Below are positions 1 through 5,973 of a DNA stretch of 8,983 nucleotides, in pieces. This DNA comes from a bacterium (GTDB lineage Bacteria; Chloroflexota; Dormibacteria; UBA8260; Bog-877), in NCBI GenBank assembly GCA_021817185.1, contig JAKAVU010000109.1, positions 1 through 8,983 on the forward strand, written 5' to 3'. Every line of letters begins with the position of its first letter. Within the stretch, counting starts at the first letter, position 1. The notes below the pieces were generated by a model. The model was not told the origin of the DNA. It searched no databases and was given only the letters and a program-made list of their open reading frames with translations. A program made the translations under genes and the position numbers.

Positions 1-446
1 CTGTCCCCCAGGACCAGGCGCAGGGAGATCACCTGGCTCAGGCGCAGGTCGGCGACCCGCACCAGATCGCGCAGGAACGGAAAGGCGAGCGGCACCAGCT
101 GGTTCCGCAGGCGGTTGCGCACCGCCTGCACCGGGTTCTCGGCGGTCGTCGCCAGGCTGCGGTCGCGGAAGGCCATCACGATGACCTCGTCGGTGAGGGC
201 GATGGGGTCGGTCCACGAGTATGCCTCGCCACTCAGGGTGCAGTCGACGAAGAGCTCCCGGGCCGGGAAGAGGCGAAGCCGCTCGGCCAGCCGGCTCATG
301 ACCGAGGCCTCGCCCTCGACGAAGAAGGGCACGTCGGCCGGCTGATCCTCGCGATCTCCGGCTGCGTACCGCACCGAGAAGCCCACGTTGTCGACGCCGA
401 ACAGCGGGTTCGGAACCTTGATCCAGAGATCAGCAGCGTTGGCCAC
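1..446 (-). CDS. Hypothetical protein, 5' part only (runs off the left edge)
   Basis: About 148 residues are visible, beginning MANAADLWIKVPNPLFGVDN. I do not recognise the family. The frame stays open to the window edge and has protein-like composition: mixed hydrophobic, Asp/Glu and Arg residues, several Phe and one Trp near each end of the first half. The last part, from about residue 100, is rich in Arg and Leu and could form amphipathic helices. No signal peptide or membrane span is seen. The GTG at 446 is chosen because the frame upstream holds no ATG or GTG before an in-frame TAG. The only Shine-Dalgarno-like sequence is a weak AAG, so an unled or short-leader start is possible. It is divergent from the dehydrogenase at 602, and the two share a 155-base intergenic region. 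The overlapping opposite-strand frames are low-complexity Arg/Ser/Pro shadows. Confidence 0.6.
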   Translation of the reverse strand, partial: MANAADLWIKVPNPLFGVDNVGFSVRYAAGDREDQPADVPFFVEGEASVMSRLAERLRLFPARELFVDCTLSGEAYSWTDPIALTDEVIVMAFRDRSLATTAENPVQAVRNRLRNQLVPLAFPFLRDLVRVADLRLSQVISLRLVLGD

Positions 447-457
447 CTTGAGATCTG

Positions 458-463
458 AGCATA
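458..463 (-). promoter_or_regulatory. Possible -10 box TATGCT for the left-edge gene
   Basis: TATGCT (TANNNT type) lies 11 bases upstream of the GTG at 446 on the minus strand. It sits inside a small palindrome, CTGAG-N5-CTCAG (455-469). The predicted transcript would have only a few leader bases. There is no convincing -35 hexamer, so this is a weak call based on position and on similar boxes elsewhere in the window. Confidence 0.25.
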
Positions 464-525
464 ACTCAGCCGTGGCGGCCGCGTCGCCGGTCTCCGGGCG
501 GCCGCCTCGGAGCTTCTCTGACGGC

Positions 526-531
526 TACGAT
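526..531 (+). promoter_or_regulatory. Possible -10 box TACGAT for the dehydrogenase gene
   Basis: TACGAT is the best TANNNT match in the divergent intergenic region reading rightward. It would place the transcript start near 538, giving a leader of about 64 bases that holds the inverted repeat at 541-570 and the Shine-Dalgarno at 590-595. No recognisable -35 element is present. Confidence 0.25.
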
Positions 532-540
532 CGGGGGGAG

Positions 541-570
541 CCAGGTGGGCAACCGGGCCGCACCACCTGG
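541..570. promoter_or_regulatory. Perfect 8-bp inverted repeat in the dehydrogenase leader (operator or hairpin)
   Basis: CCAGGTGG (541-548) and CCACCTGG (563-570) are exact reverse complements separated by 14 bases. The repeat lies just downstream of the candidate -10 at 526-531 and ends 20 bases before the Shine-Dalgarno. It could be a two-fold symmetric repressor site or a leader hairpin. GC-rich DNA makes such repeats by chance fairly often, so the regulatory role is inference. Confidence 0.35.
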
Positions 571-601
571 AGGTGCGCGCCGGCGGCCCAGGAGGCATCA
601 G

Positions 602-1573
602 ATGCGGGCTGCGTTTTTCGAGAGCCACGGTCCGGCCCACGAGGTGATCCGGGTGGGGGAGGTGGAGGATCCCGAGCCGGGGCCCGGGGAGGTCAGGGTC
701 AGGCTCCGCTATTCAGGGGTGAATCCCACCGACTGGAAGTCTCGCAGCGGGGCCACCCCGGGACGCCTCGACGGCTACCAGATTCCCCACCACGATGGCG
801 CCGGAGACATCGACCGGGTGGGTGAGGGCGTGGACCCGGGCCTGATCGGACGGCGAGTGTGGGTCTGGATGGCAGCGGCGGGCCGCCGGTTCGGCACCGC
901 CGCAGAGTACACGGTGGTCCCTCGCACTCAGGCGGTCCCTCTCCCGGACGGGGTCTCCTACGAGTTGGGAGCCAGCCTGGGAGTGCCCGCCATGACCGCT
1001 CACCGGTGCCTGCTGGCGGATGGCGAGGTCGAAGGCAAGGCGGTCCTGGTGGCAGGCGGGGCGGGCGCGGTCGGCCATTTCGCCATCGAGCTGGCCAAGT
1101 ACCACGGCGCGCGCGTGGCCACCACCGTCAGCGGACCCGAGAAGGCCGAGCTGGCGAGCGGCGCCGGCGCCGACCTGGTGGTGAACTACCGCCGCGAGGG
1201 GGCCCTGGACCAGCTGAAGGCCTTCGCGGTCCCCTACGACCGGATCGTCGAGGTGAATCTCACCGCCAATCTGGGGCTGGATCTTGCCCTGGCCGGGACC
1301 CCCACATCGATTGTCGTCTACGCGGCGACCGGTCAGGATCCGGTGCTGCCGGTGCGTGCCTGCATGAACACCAACGCCACCCTGCGCTTCGTGCTGCTGT
1401 ACGGGGTGCCCCGGGCAGCCCTGGAAGAGGCCGCCGCGGACATCACCCGGGCGCTCGAGGTCGGCGCCCTGAGCGAGCTTCCGGTGCACCGCTTCTCCCT
1501 GGAGGACTGCGCCAAGGCTCAGGATGCGGTGGAGGCGGGTACGGTGGGGAAGGTGCTGCTGGAGATCTCCTGA
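602..1573 (+). CDS. NADPH:quinone oxidoreductase-type (zinc-free MDR family) dehydrogenase
   Basis: A 323-residue member of the medium-chain dehydrogenase/reductase superfamily, quinone oxidoreductase branch; these cytosolic enzymes use NADPH to reduce quinones or enone-type substrates. The N-terminal GroES-like domain is at about residues 1-115, with the SGVNPTDWKSRSG segment at 38-50, where Asn41 stands where zinc-binding alcohol dehydrogenases carry Cys. No structural zinc cysteine cluster is seen. The Rossmann domain follows, with VLVAGGAGAVGHFAIELAK at 148-166, an AxxGxxG-type nucleotide motif. Length is normal. The ATG at 602 is preferred over the GTG at 545 because AGGAGG (590-595) lies 6 bases before it and homologous proteins begin with this MRAAFF-like strand; the 19 extra residues from 545 are Arg/Pro/Gly filler. 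It is transcribed alone and converges on coaE with 20 bases between stop codons. Substrate cannot be read from the sequence. Confidence 0.9.
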   Translation: MRAAFFESHGPAHEVIRVGEVEDPEPGPGEVRVRLRYSGVNPTDWKSRSGATPGRLDGYQIPHHDGAGDIDRVGEGVDPGLIGRRVWVWMAAAGRRFGTAAEYTVVPRTQAVPLPDGVSYELGASLGVPAMTAHRCLLADGEVEGKAVLVAGGAGAVGHFAIELAKYHGARVATTVSGPEKAELASGAGADLVVNYRREGALDQLKAFAVPYDRIVEVNLTANLGLDLALAGTPTSIVVYAATGQDPVLPVRACMNTNATLRFVLLYGVPRAALEEAAADITRALEVGALSELPVHRFSLEDCAKAQDAVEAGTVGKVLLEIS

Positions 1574-1599
1574 GGCGCTGGTGTCGGGCCAGCTCAGGA
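1568..1599. terminator. Stem-loop across two convergent stop codons (possible bidirectional terminator)
   Basis: TCCTGAG (1568-1574), a GCG bulge and CTGG (1578-1581) pair with CCAG (1589-1592) and CTCAGGA (1593-1599) around the loop TGTCGGG. This gives 11 base pairs with one 3-base bulge. The TGA of the dehydrogenase (1571-1573) pairs with the antisense of the coaE TGA (1594-1596), so the hairpin contains both stops. No T-tract follows on either strand, so it would be a non-canonical terminator or a 3'-end protecting structure. Confidence 0.45.
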
Positions 1600-2211
1600 A
1601 CCGAAACGGAGTTCCTTCTGCCAGAGGTCGAAAACCTGGGTCCTGGTCTGCTCCTCGGTTCCCGAGTTGTCCACCACCCAGGTCGCCAGTTCGCGCTTTT
1701 GGTCGATCGGCATCTGCGCCGCGATCCGGGCCTGCGCCTCCGCCTCGCTCAGCCCCGAGCGTTCCATCAGGCGTCGGAGCTGCAGCTCGGGCCTGAGGTA
1801 GGCCAGCACTATGGTGGTGAACTCGCCCGCCCGACCGATCTCAAACAGGAGGGGGATCTCGTAGACGACCAGGCGAGCGCCGGCGGCGGCCTCGGCTCGG
1901 ATCGCCTCACGGCTGAGCTCGGCGACTATGGGGTGGACGATCGCCTCCAGGGCCACCCGCTCGTGAGGGTCCCGAAACACGAGCTCCGCCAGCCGCTTGC
2001 GGTCCAGATGCCCCTCTTCGGTCAGCATCCCCGGCCCGAACCTGGCGACCACCGACCTCAGCCCCTCACTCCCGGGGGCCACCGCCAGTCTCGCGAGCTG
2101 GTCGGCGTCGACTATCCTGGCCCCCAGCTCCTCCAGCATCCGCGCCACTGTGGACTTACCGGTGGCGATCCCACCGGTAAGGGCAACCACCCGGGAGGAC
2201 CGCTCAGCCAC
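1594..2211 (-). CDS. coaE: Dephospho-CoA kinase
   Basis: A 205-residue enzyme, the usual CoaE length, that phosphorylates the 3'-hydroxyl of dephospho-CoA with ATP in the last step of coenzyme A synthesis in the cytosol. The Walker A loop GGIATGKST is at residues 13-21, followed by the DADQLAR segment (35-41) typical of the family. IVHPIV is at 91-96 and the EIPLLFE strand at 118-124. The LID-type region RLMERSGLSEAEAQARIAAQM comes next, and the chain ends in a normal WxxE/D-rich tail. The GTG at 2211 is chosen because it puts the P-loop at the usual distance from the N-terminus and overlaps the stop of the upstream coiled-coil gene by 8 bases, suggesting translational coupling. An open frame back to 2322 exists but adds only Ser/Pro/Gly residues overlapping the neighbour. 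GTG at 2190 is a shorter alternative. Confidence 0.93.
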   Translation of the reverse strand: MAERSSRVVALTGGIATGKSTVARMLEELGARIVDADQLARLAVAPGSEGLRSVVARFGPGMLTEEGHLDRKRLAELVFRDPHERVALEAIVHPIVAELSREAIRAEAAAGARLVVYEIPLLFEIGRAGEFTTIVLAYLRPELQLRRLMERSGLSEAEAQARIAAQMPIDQKRELATWVVDNSGTEEQTRTQVFDLWQKELRFGS

Positions 2212-2833
2212 CTGGTGACGGCCGCTCGGCGGGACGCGGGAGGTCCCCCTTCGGCCTGGGCCTGACGAAGCAGCGGTCGGGGTCGAGGAGCCGCTCCAGC
2301 CGCGTGCCGGGGGTGTGGACACGCACCCCCTTGCGGGCTGCCACCCCGAAGTCCCAGCCCGACTGGTACAGCCGCCGGGCAGAAGCCAGGTCGGCCACGG
2401 TCTCGACCCGACTTCCGTCGGTCATCTGCAGGGTGGGAGACCGACTGCCCGGGTAGCCCAGGGCCACCACTCCGCCGGTCTCCAACAGGAACTCCAGCTC
2501 CGCGAACGGCAGCTCACCGAACGGGGGCGGCTCGGCCGCCTCCACCAATCGCAGCAGCGACAGCGCCTGGCCCTCCTGGACGTCCGCCCTCACTCGGCGG
2601 CGCTCGGCCAGGTGACGCTGGCGCTCGCGCCGCCGGAGCTCGGTGGCCAGCAGTTCCTGGCGCCGGTTGAGCTCAGCCATGCGCGCTTGCAGAGGTGCCA
2701 TCTCAACTCGCAGGGCCCGCTCGGACGCTGCGAGCTCGGCCTGAATCCGCTGCAGCTGCGCCTCGTCGAGCCCGCTCAGGTCGTCCCACTCGGCGCGGTC
2801 GGAGGCGGGCGCGCCCCCCTCCTGCTGCTTCAT
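2204..2833 (-). CDS. Hypothetical coiled-coil protein upstream of coaE
   Basis: A 209-residue soluble protein that I do not recognise. Residues about 20-95 are a long charged helix rich in Glu, Arg, Leu, Ala and Gln with heptad-like spacing, predicted to be a coiled coil. A compact domain of about 100 residues follows, containing FLLETGGVVALGYPGSRSP and TDGSRVETVADLASARRLYQ; the tail is Pro/Arg-rich. No membrane span, signal or catalytic motif is evident. The ATG at 2833 has AAGGGG directly against it, too close for normal Shine-Dalgarno use, but a TAGGCT box ends 6 bases upstream, fitting a leaderless transcript. Its stop overlaps the coaE start, so the two are probably co-translated; that does not prove a shared function. 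The opposite strand has a 192-residue open frame, which I take as a shadow. Confidence 0.72.
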   Translation of the reverse strand: MKQQEGGAPASDRAEWDDLSGLDEAQLQRIQAELAASERALRVEMAPLQARMAELNRRQELLATELRRRERQRHLAERRRVRADVQEGQALSLLRLVEAAEPPPFGELPFAELEFLLETGGVVALGYPGSRSPTLQMTDGSRVETVADLASARRLYQSGWDFGVAARKGVRVHTPGTRLERLLDPDRCFVRPRPKGDLPRPAERPSPGG

Positions 2834-2838
2834 CCCCT

Positions 2839-2844
2839 TAGCCT
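2839..2844 (+). promoter_or_regulatory. -10 box TAGCCT for the enoyl-CoA hydratase gene
   Basis: TAGCCT (TANNNT type) lies 41 bases before the hydratase ATG. It would give a leader of about 35 bases that includes GGGAGG (2875-2880). It shares five bases with the opposite-facing TAGGCT, making a symmetric bidirectional -10 element in the 52-base divergent region. There is no clear -35. Confidence 0.35.
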
Positions 2845-2845
2845 A
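2840..2845 (-). promoter_or_regulatory. -10 box TAGGCT for the coiled-coil/coaE pair (leaderless spacing)
   Basis: On the minus strand TAGGCT is followed by six bases (AAGGGG) and then the ATG at 2833. Transcription would therefore start at or next to the start codon. No good -35 hexamer is seen. The box overlaps by five bases a TAGCCT box facing the other way. Confidence 0.4.
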
Positions 2846-2885
2846 CTGGCTGCGGGATGGACCGAGCGTGCACCGGGAGGAAGCG

Positions 2886-3662
2886 ATGACTGAGGTCGTG
2901 AGGCGGGAAAGGGAGGGCCGGGTGGGCTGGCTGATCGTGGACCATCCCCCGGCCAATGCTCTCAACCGGGCCGTGCTCGCCGGTCTGCGGGCCGGACTTC
3001 GGGAGTTCGAATCAGACCGGAGTCTGGCGGCCGCGGTGGTGACCGGGGCGGGTGACCGATTCTTCGTCGCCGGGGCGGACATCAAGGAGTTCGTGAGCGA
3101 TGGCCCCGACGCCACCCTGGACAAGATCGCCGACGGGCAGCGCCTCACCCTGGAGATGGAGAGTTCCCGATTGCCCATCGTGGCCGCGGTGAACGGATTC
3201 GCGCTGGGGGGCGGGCTCGAGCTGGCCATGGCCTGCGACCTGCGGATCGCCAGCCGCAGCGCCCGCCTGGGTCAGCCGGAGATTCTGCTGGGGATCATCC
3301 CGGGCTGGGGCGGCACCCAGCGCCTGCCCCGGCTGGTCGGCCGCGGCCGGGCGCTGGAGCTTTTGCTGAGCGGCGACCAGGTGGATGCGGAGCGGGCCCT
3401 GTCCCTGGGTTTGGTGAACCGGTTGGCGGATCCGGAGAACCTCCACCGGGAGGCACAGGCGCTGGCCGAACAACTCGGGCAGCGGGCACCGCTGGCCGTG
3501 GCCGCCATCAAGAGAGCGGTCTCCGACGGCCTGGACCGGCCCCTGGAGGCGGCGCTGGCGGTGGAGCTGTCCCAATTCGACGCCGCTTTCCGCAGCGACG
3601 ATGCCGGGGAGGGCATAGCCGCCTTTTTGGAGAAGCGCTCCCCGCACTGGGCGGGCAGCTGA
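2886..3662 (+). CDS. Enoyl-CoA hydratase (crotonase family)
   Basis: A 258-residue crotonase-fold enzyme, full length for the family, predicted to add water across the double bond of trans-2-enoyl-CoA in fatty-acid beta-oxidation. The oxyanion-hole strand FFVAGADIKEF is at residues 59-69 and the second CoA-binding segment NGFALGGGLELAMACD at 103-118. Both catalytic glutamates of true hydratases are present: Glu112 in GGGLELAMACD and Glu132 in GQPEILLG, matching Glu144 and Glu164 of the rat mitochondrial enzyme. That favours hydratase over isomerase or other crotonase activities. GWGGTQRLPRL follows, and the C-terminal helices look normal. The ATG at 2886 is chosen because GGAGG (2876-2880) lies 5 bases before it; a GTG at 2868 would add six residues and is less likely. 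It starts the plus-strand acyl-CoA block and is divergent from the coiled-coil/coaE pair. Chain-length preference cannot be told. Confidence 0.93.
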   Translation: MTEVVRREREGRVGWLIVDHPPANALNRAVLAGLRAGLREFESDRSLAAAVVTGAGDRFFVAGADIKEFVSDGPDATLDKIADGQRLTLEMESSRLPIVAAVNGFALGGGLELAMACDLRIASRSARLGQPEILLGIIPGWGGTQRLPRLVGRGRALELLLSGDQVDAERALSLGLVNRLADPENLHREAQALAEQLGQRAPLAVAAIKRAVSDGLDRPLEAALAVELSQFDAAFRSDDAGEGIAAFLEKRSPHWAGS

Positions 3663-3682
3663 TGGGCCCAGCCCCTACTCCA

Positions 3683-3688
3683 TACCAT
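3683..3688 (+). promoter_or_regulatory. Possible -10 box TACCAT before the small membrane protein
   Basis: TACCAT lies seven bases before the GTG at 3696 and 28 bases before the better-supported GTG at 3717. It could start a separate transcript for the small membrane protein and FeS oxidoreductase with about 20 leader bases, including AAGGAGG. The -35 position is a poor match, and read-through from the hydratase gene is also possible. Confidence 0.3.
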
Positions 3689-3716
3689 TTGCCGGGTGAG
3701 CCCGAAGGAGGCGACG

Positions 3717-3881
3717 GTGCCGGCCCAGCCTGACGACCCCAACCGGACGGCCCACGGCGCGCGGCGCCGTCAAGGGCCATTCTGGATCGACGAACCCAGC
3801 TGGTTCTGGGTCGTCTGGGCCGTGGTGGTGCTTCTGGGGGTGGCTCTCTTCGCCCTGGCCATGAGCTTCGACCACCCTTGA
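3717..3881 (+). CDS. Small single-span membrane protein coupled to the FeS oxidoreductase
   Basis: This 54-residue protein is not recognised as a named family. Residues 1-25 are polar and Arg-rich (PDDPNRTAHGARRRQ), then comes an aromatic Trp-rich stretch, FWIDEPSWFWVVW (about 22-34). One hydrophobic helix follows, to about residue 50, and the chain ends in FDHP. The positive N-terminal side suggests the amino end stays in the cytoplasm. The GTG at 3717 is preferred because AAGGAGG (3705-3711) sits 5 bases before it; GTG at 3696 would add seven residues (MSPKEAT). Its TGA overlaps the TTG start of the next gene (bases TTGA), so the two are almost surely translated together. Inferred role: a small accessory or stabilising subunit of the membrane FeS oxidoreductase, like other tiny single-span subunits of respiratory enzymes. 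The strong Shine-Dalgarno and stop/start overlap argue that the gene is real. Confidence 0.75.
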   Translation: MPAQPDDPNRTAHGARRRQGPFWIDEPSWFWVVWAVVVLLGVALFALAMSFDHP

Positions 3882-5902
3882 TCTGGCTCAACACGGCCGC
3901 GGCGGTGGTCCTGATGGCGGCCACCGGGGTCCTCTTCTGGCGGCGGATCGGTCCGCTGGTGAGGTCCATGCGCCGGGCCCAACCGGAGGCGCGGCTGGAC
4001 CACCCAGCCAGCAGGGTGAGGGGGGTGCTGGTGTTCGTGCTGGGCCAGAAGCGGCTGCTCCGCTGGCCGTTCTCCGGGGTCGCTCATCTCCTGATCTTCT
4101 GGGGCTTCGTGATCCTCAACCTGGAGATCCTCCAGTCCGGGCTGGAGGCGCTGGTGCCCCCGCTCAACCTCGATCAGCAGTACTGGTGGGGGCCGGTGGC
4201 CTTCCTCGAGGACCTGCTCGCGGCGGCGGTGCTGGTGGGGCTGGCGCTGGCGGCGCTCAACCGCTACCTGCTGAGGCCCCGCCGCTTTCAGGGCAGTCAC
4301 CAGCGCGACGCCACCACCATCCTTGTGCTCATCGCGGTCGTGATCGCCACCCAGCTCGGCATCTACGGCACCCAGATCGCGGCCGGAGCGGACCAGGTCG
4401 TCAATCTGCGTCCCTTCTCGGATGCGGTCTCCGCCCTCTTCCGCGGCCTCCACGGGGAGTCGATCTGGGCCTGGCACGAGTTCTTCCTGTGGGCGCACCT
4501 CCTGGTGGTGGCGGGCTTTCTGGTCTACCTGGCCCGGAGCAAGCACCTGCACATACTGACCGCGGTTCCCAACGTGTACGCCCGCGACCTGGAGCCCGCG
4601 GGCCGGCATCTCCCCATGCTGGACATCGAGCAGGCGGACCACTACGGGCTGGCCCGTGTGGACCAGTTGACCTGGAAGCAGGAGCTCGACCTCGCCACCT
4701 GCACCGAGTGCGGGCGCTGCCAGGTGCACTGTCCCGCCTTCAACACCGGCAAGCCGCTCTCGCCCAAGCTCTTCATCACCGACCTCAGGGACGCCTGGTA
4801 CGCCCAGGCCCGCGGCGAGCCTGCCCCCCGCGGCTACTGGGTGGGGGACCAGCCCTCGGGTGAGCCGCCCCCGGACGGGGGTCTGCTGGACTGGACGGTC
4901 CTTGAGGAGACCCTCTGGTCCTGCACTACCTGCGGCGCCTGTGTCGAGCAGTGCCCCGTCCTGATCGAGCACGTGCCCGCCATCGTCGAGATGCGTCGCT
5001 CCTTGGTTCTGGAGGAGTCGCGCATCCCTCGGGAGGCGCAGAAGGCGCTCGAGTCCCTGGAGCAGCGGGGCAACCCTTACGCGATGGCTCAGTCGTCGCG
5101 CATGCGCTGGGCGGAGGGGCTTAAGGTTCCGCGCCTGGCCGACAACCCCGACGCCGAGTACCTGTACTGGGTCGGTTGTGCCACCGCCTTCGACGAGGCC
5201 AACTGGCCCGCCGCCCGGGCGACCGTGGCGATCCTGAAGGCGGCCGGCGTCGACTTCGCCGTGCTCGGGGAGGAGGAGACCTGCAACGGCGACCCGGCCA
5301 GGCGTCTGGGCAATGAGTACCTCTTCCAGACTCAGGCGCAGCAGGTGGTCGACAAGCTGGAGCAGCGGGGGGTGCGGCGCATCATCGCCAGCTGCCCGCA
5401 CTGCTTCAACACCCTGGCCAACGAGTACCCCGACGTGGGTGGCAGGTACGAGGTCATCCACCACACCCAGCTGCTCAGCCGGCTCCTGGACCAGGGCCGG
5501 ATCCAATTGACGGCGGGGATCGGTCAGGGTCGCATCACCTATCACGATCCCTGCTATCTGGGGCGGTGGAACCAGGAGTACGACGCCCCCCGTCGCCTCC
5601 TCAGGGCAATCCCGGGGGTCCAGCTGCTGGAGATGGCCCGAAGTCGGGGTGAGGCGATGTGCTGCGGCGCCGGCGGGGGCAGGATCTTCATGGAGGAGAA
5701 CCGGGGCGAGCGGGTCAACCGGGTCAGAGTTCGGCAGGCCCAGGAGACCGGCGCCGAGCGGGCGGCGGTGGCGTGCCCGTTCTGCGCCACCATGTTCCAG
5801 GAGGGGATCTCCTCCCAGTCCCTGGGGCCGGAGCTGGGCAGTGCCGATGTGGCGGTGCTGGTGGCCGAGGCGATGGGCCTGGAGTACCTGCCCCGGAGCT
5901 GA
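3878..5902 (+). CDS. Membrane (Fe-S)/heme b oxidoreductase, candidate ETF:menaquinone oxidoreductase
   Basis: A 674-residue protein with the architecture of HdrD/DUF224-type FeS oxidoreductases fused to a NarI-like membrane domain, such as the EMO enzymes of fatty-acid oxidisers that pass electrons from reduced ETF to menaquinone. Five hydrophobic segments lie at about residues 2-21, 66-88, 107-130, 146-168 and 200-220. Candidate heme b ligands are His70, His200, His207, His223 and His225. Two [4Fe-4S] motifs follow: Cys275/278/281/285 and Cys349/352/355/359, each ending in CP. Two CCG-type cluster domains follow. The first has Cys434, CNGDPARR at 469-476 and Cys506/509; the second has Cys559, CCG at 595-597 and Cys633/636. 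The TTG start is supported by the 4-base overlap with the small membrane gene and because later starts would cut the first helix. No ETF gene is in the window. A heterodisulfide or glycolate-type acceptor reaction is less likely given the acyl-CoA neighbours. Confidence 0.82.
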   Translation: MIWLNTAAAVVLMAATGVLFWRRIGPLVRSMRRAQPEARLDHPASRVRGVLVFVLGQKRLLRWPFSGVAHLLIFWGFVILNLEILQSGLEALVPPLNLDQQYWWGPVAFLEDLLAAAVLVGLALAALNRYLLRPRRFQGSHQRDATTILVLIAVVIATQLGIYGTQIAAGADQVVNLRPFSDAVSALFRGLHGESIWAWHEFFLWAHLLVVAGFLVYLARSKHLHILTAVPNVYARDLEPAGRHLPMLDIEQADHYGLARVDQLTWKQELDLATCTECGRCQVHCPAFNTGKPLSPKLFITDLRDAWYAQARGEPAPRGYWVGDQPSGEPPPDGGLLDWTVLEETLWSCTTCGACVEQCPVLIEHVPAIVEMRRSLVLEESRIPREAQKALESLEQRGNPYAMAQSSRMRWAEGLKVPRLADNPDAEYLYWVGCATAFDEANWPAARATVAILKAAGVDFAVLGEEETCNGDPARRLGNEYLFQTQAQQVVDKLEQRGVRRIIASCPHCFNTLANEYPDVGGRYEVIHHTQLLSRLLDQGRIQLTAGIGQGRITYHDPCYLGRWNQEYDAPRRLLRAIPGVQLLEMARSRGEAMCCGAGGGRIFMEENRGERVNRVRVRQAQETGAERAAVACPFCATMFQEGISSQSLGPELGSADVAVLVAEAMGLEYLPRS

Positions 5903-5961
5903 CGGCCCAGACCCAGCCAGCAGCCCGGGGGGCCGGGGCCCGACCGGGTCCGGTCCATCGC

Positions 5962-5967
5962 CATAAT
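5962..5967 (+). promoter_or_regulatory. -10 box CATAAT with leaderless spacing before the epimerase fusion
   Basis: CATAAT differs from TATAAT at one position and is followed by six bases (CACGGG) and then the GTG at 5974. CCGACC (5940-5945), 16 bases upstream, shares GAC with the -35 consensus TTGACA. No Shine-Dalgarno is present. Together this suggests a leaderless transcript for the epimerase-mutase pair inside the 71-base gap after the FeS oxidoreductase. Confidence 0.45.
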
Positions 5968-5973
5968 CACGGG

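Noticed and set aside
455..469. CTGAG-N5-CTCAG palindrome as a stand-alone operator
   Set aside because: Five-base arms are too short to call alone; it is noted only as surrounding the candidate -10 box.
545..601. Upstream GTG start for the dehydrogenase
   Set aside because: The 19 added residues are Arg/Pro/Gly filler, and AGGAGG is placed ideally for the ATG at 602.
859..2265. 468-codon plus-strand frame across the dehydrogenase and coaE
   Set aside because: It is Gly/Arg/Pro-rich, out of frame with the dehydrogenase and antisense to coaE, both of which have clear family motifs.
2212..2322. N-terminal extension of coaE to 2322
   Set aside because: It overlaps the coiled-coil gene for over 100 bases and adds residues unlike any CoaE N-terminus; GTG 2211 gives normal length.
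3770..5545. 591-codon open frame on the minus strand
   Set aside because: It lies wholly opposite the small membrane protein and FeS oxidoreductase, is rich in Gly, Arg, Pro, His and Gln, and shows no domain motif. Long antisense frames are expected in very GC-rich genes.
5903..5961. GC-rich stem-loop terminator after the FeS oxidoreductase
   Set aside because: Many alternative GGCC/CCCGGG pairings are possible and none stands out; there is no T-tract, so it cannot be separated from composition.
5659..5973. Epimerase frame extended back into the FeS oxidoreductase gene
   Set aside because: That part is an out-of-frame shadow of the oxidoreductase C-terminus; the epimerase fold begins just after GTG 5974.
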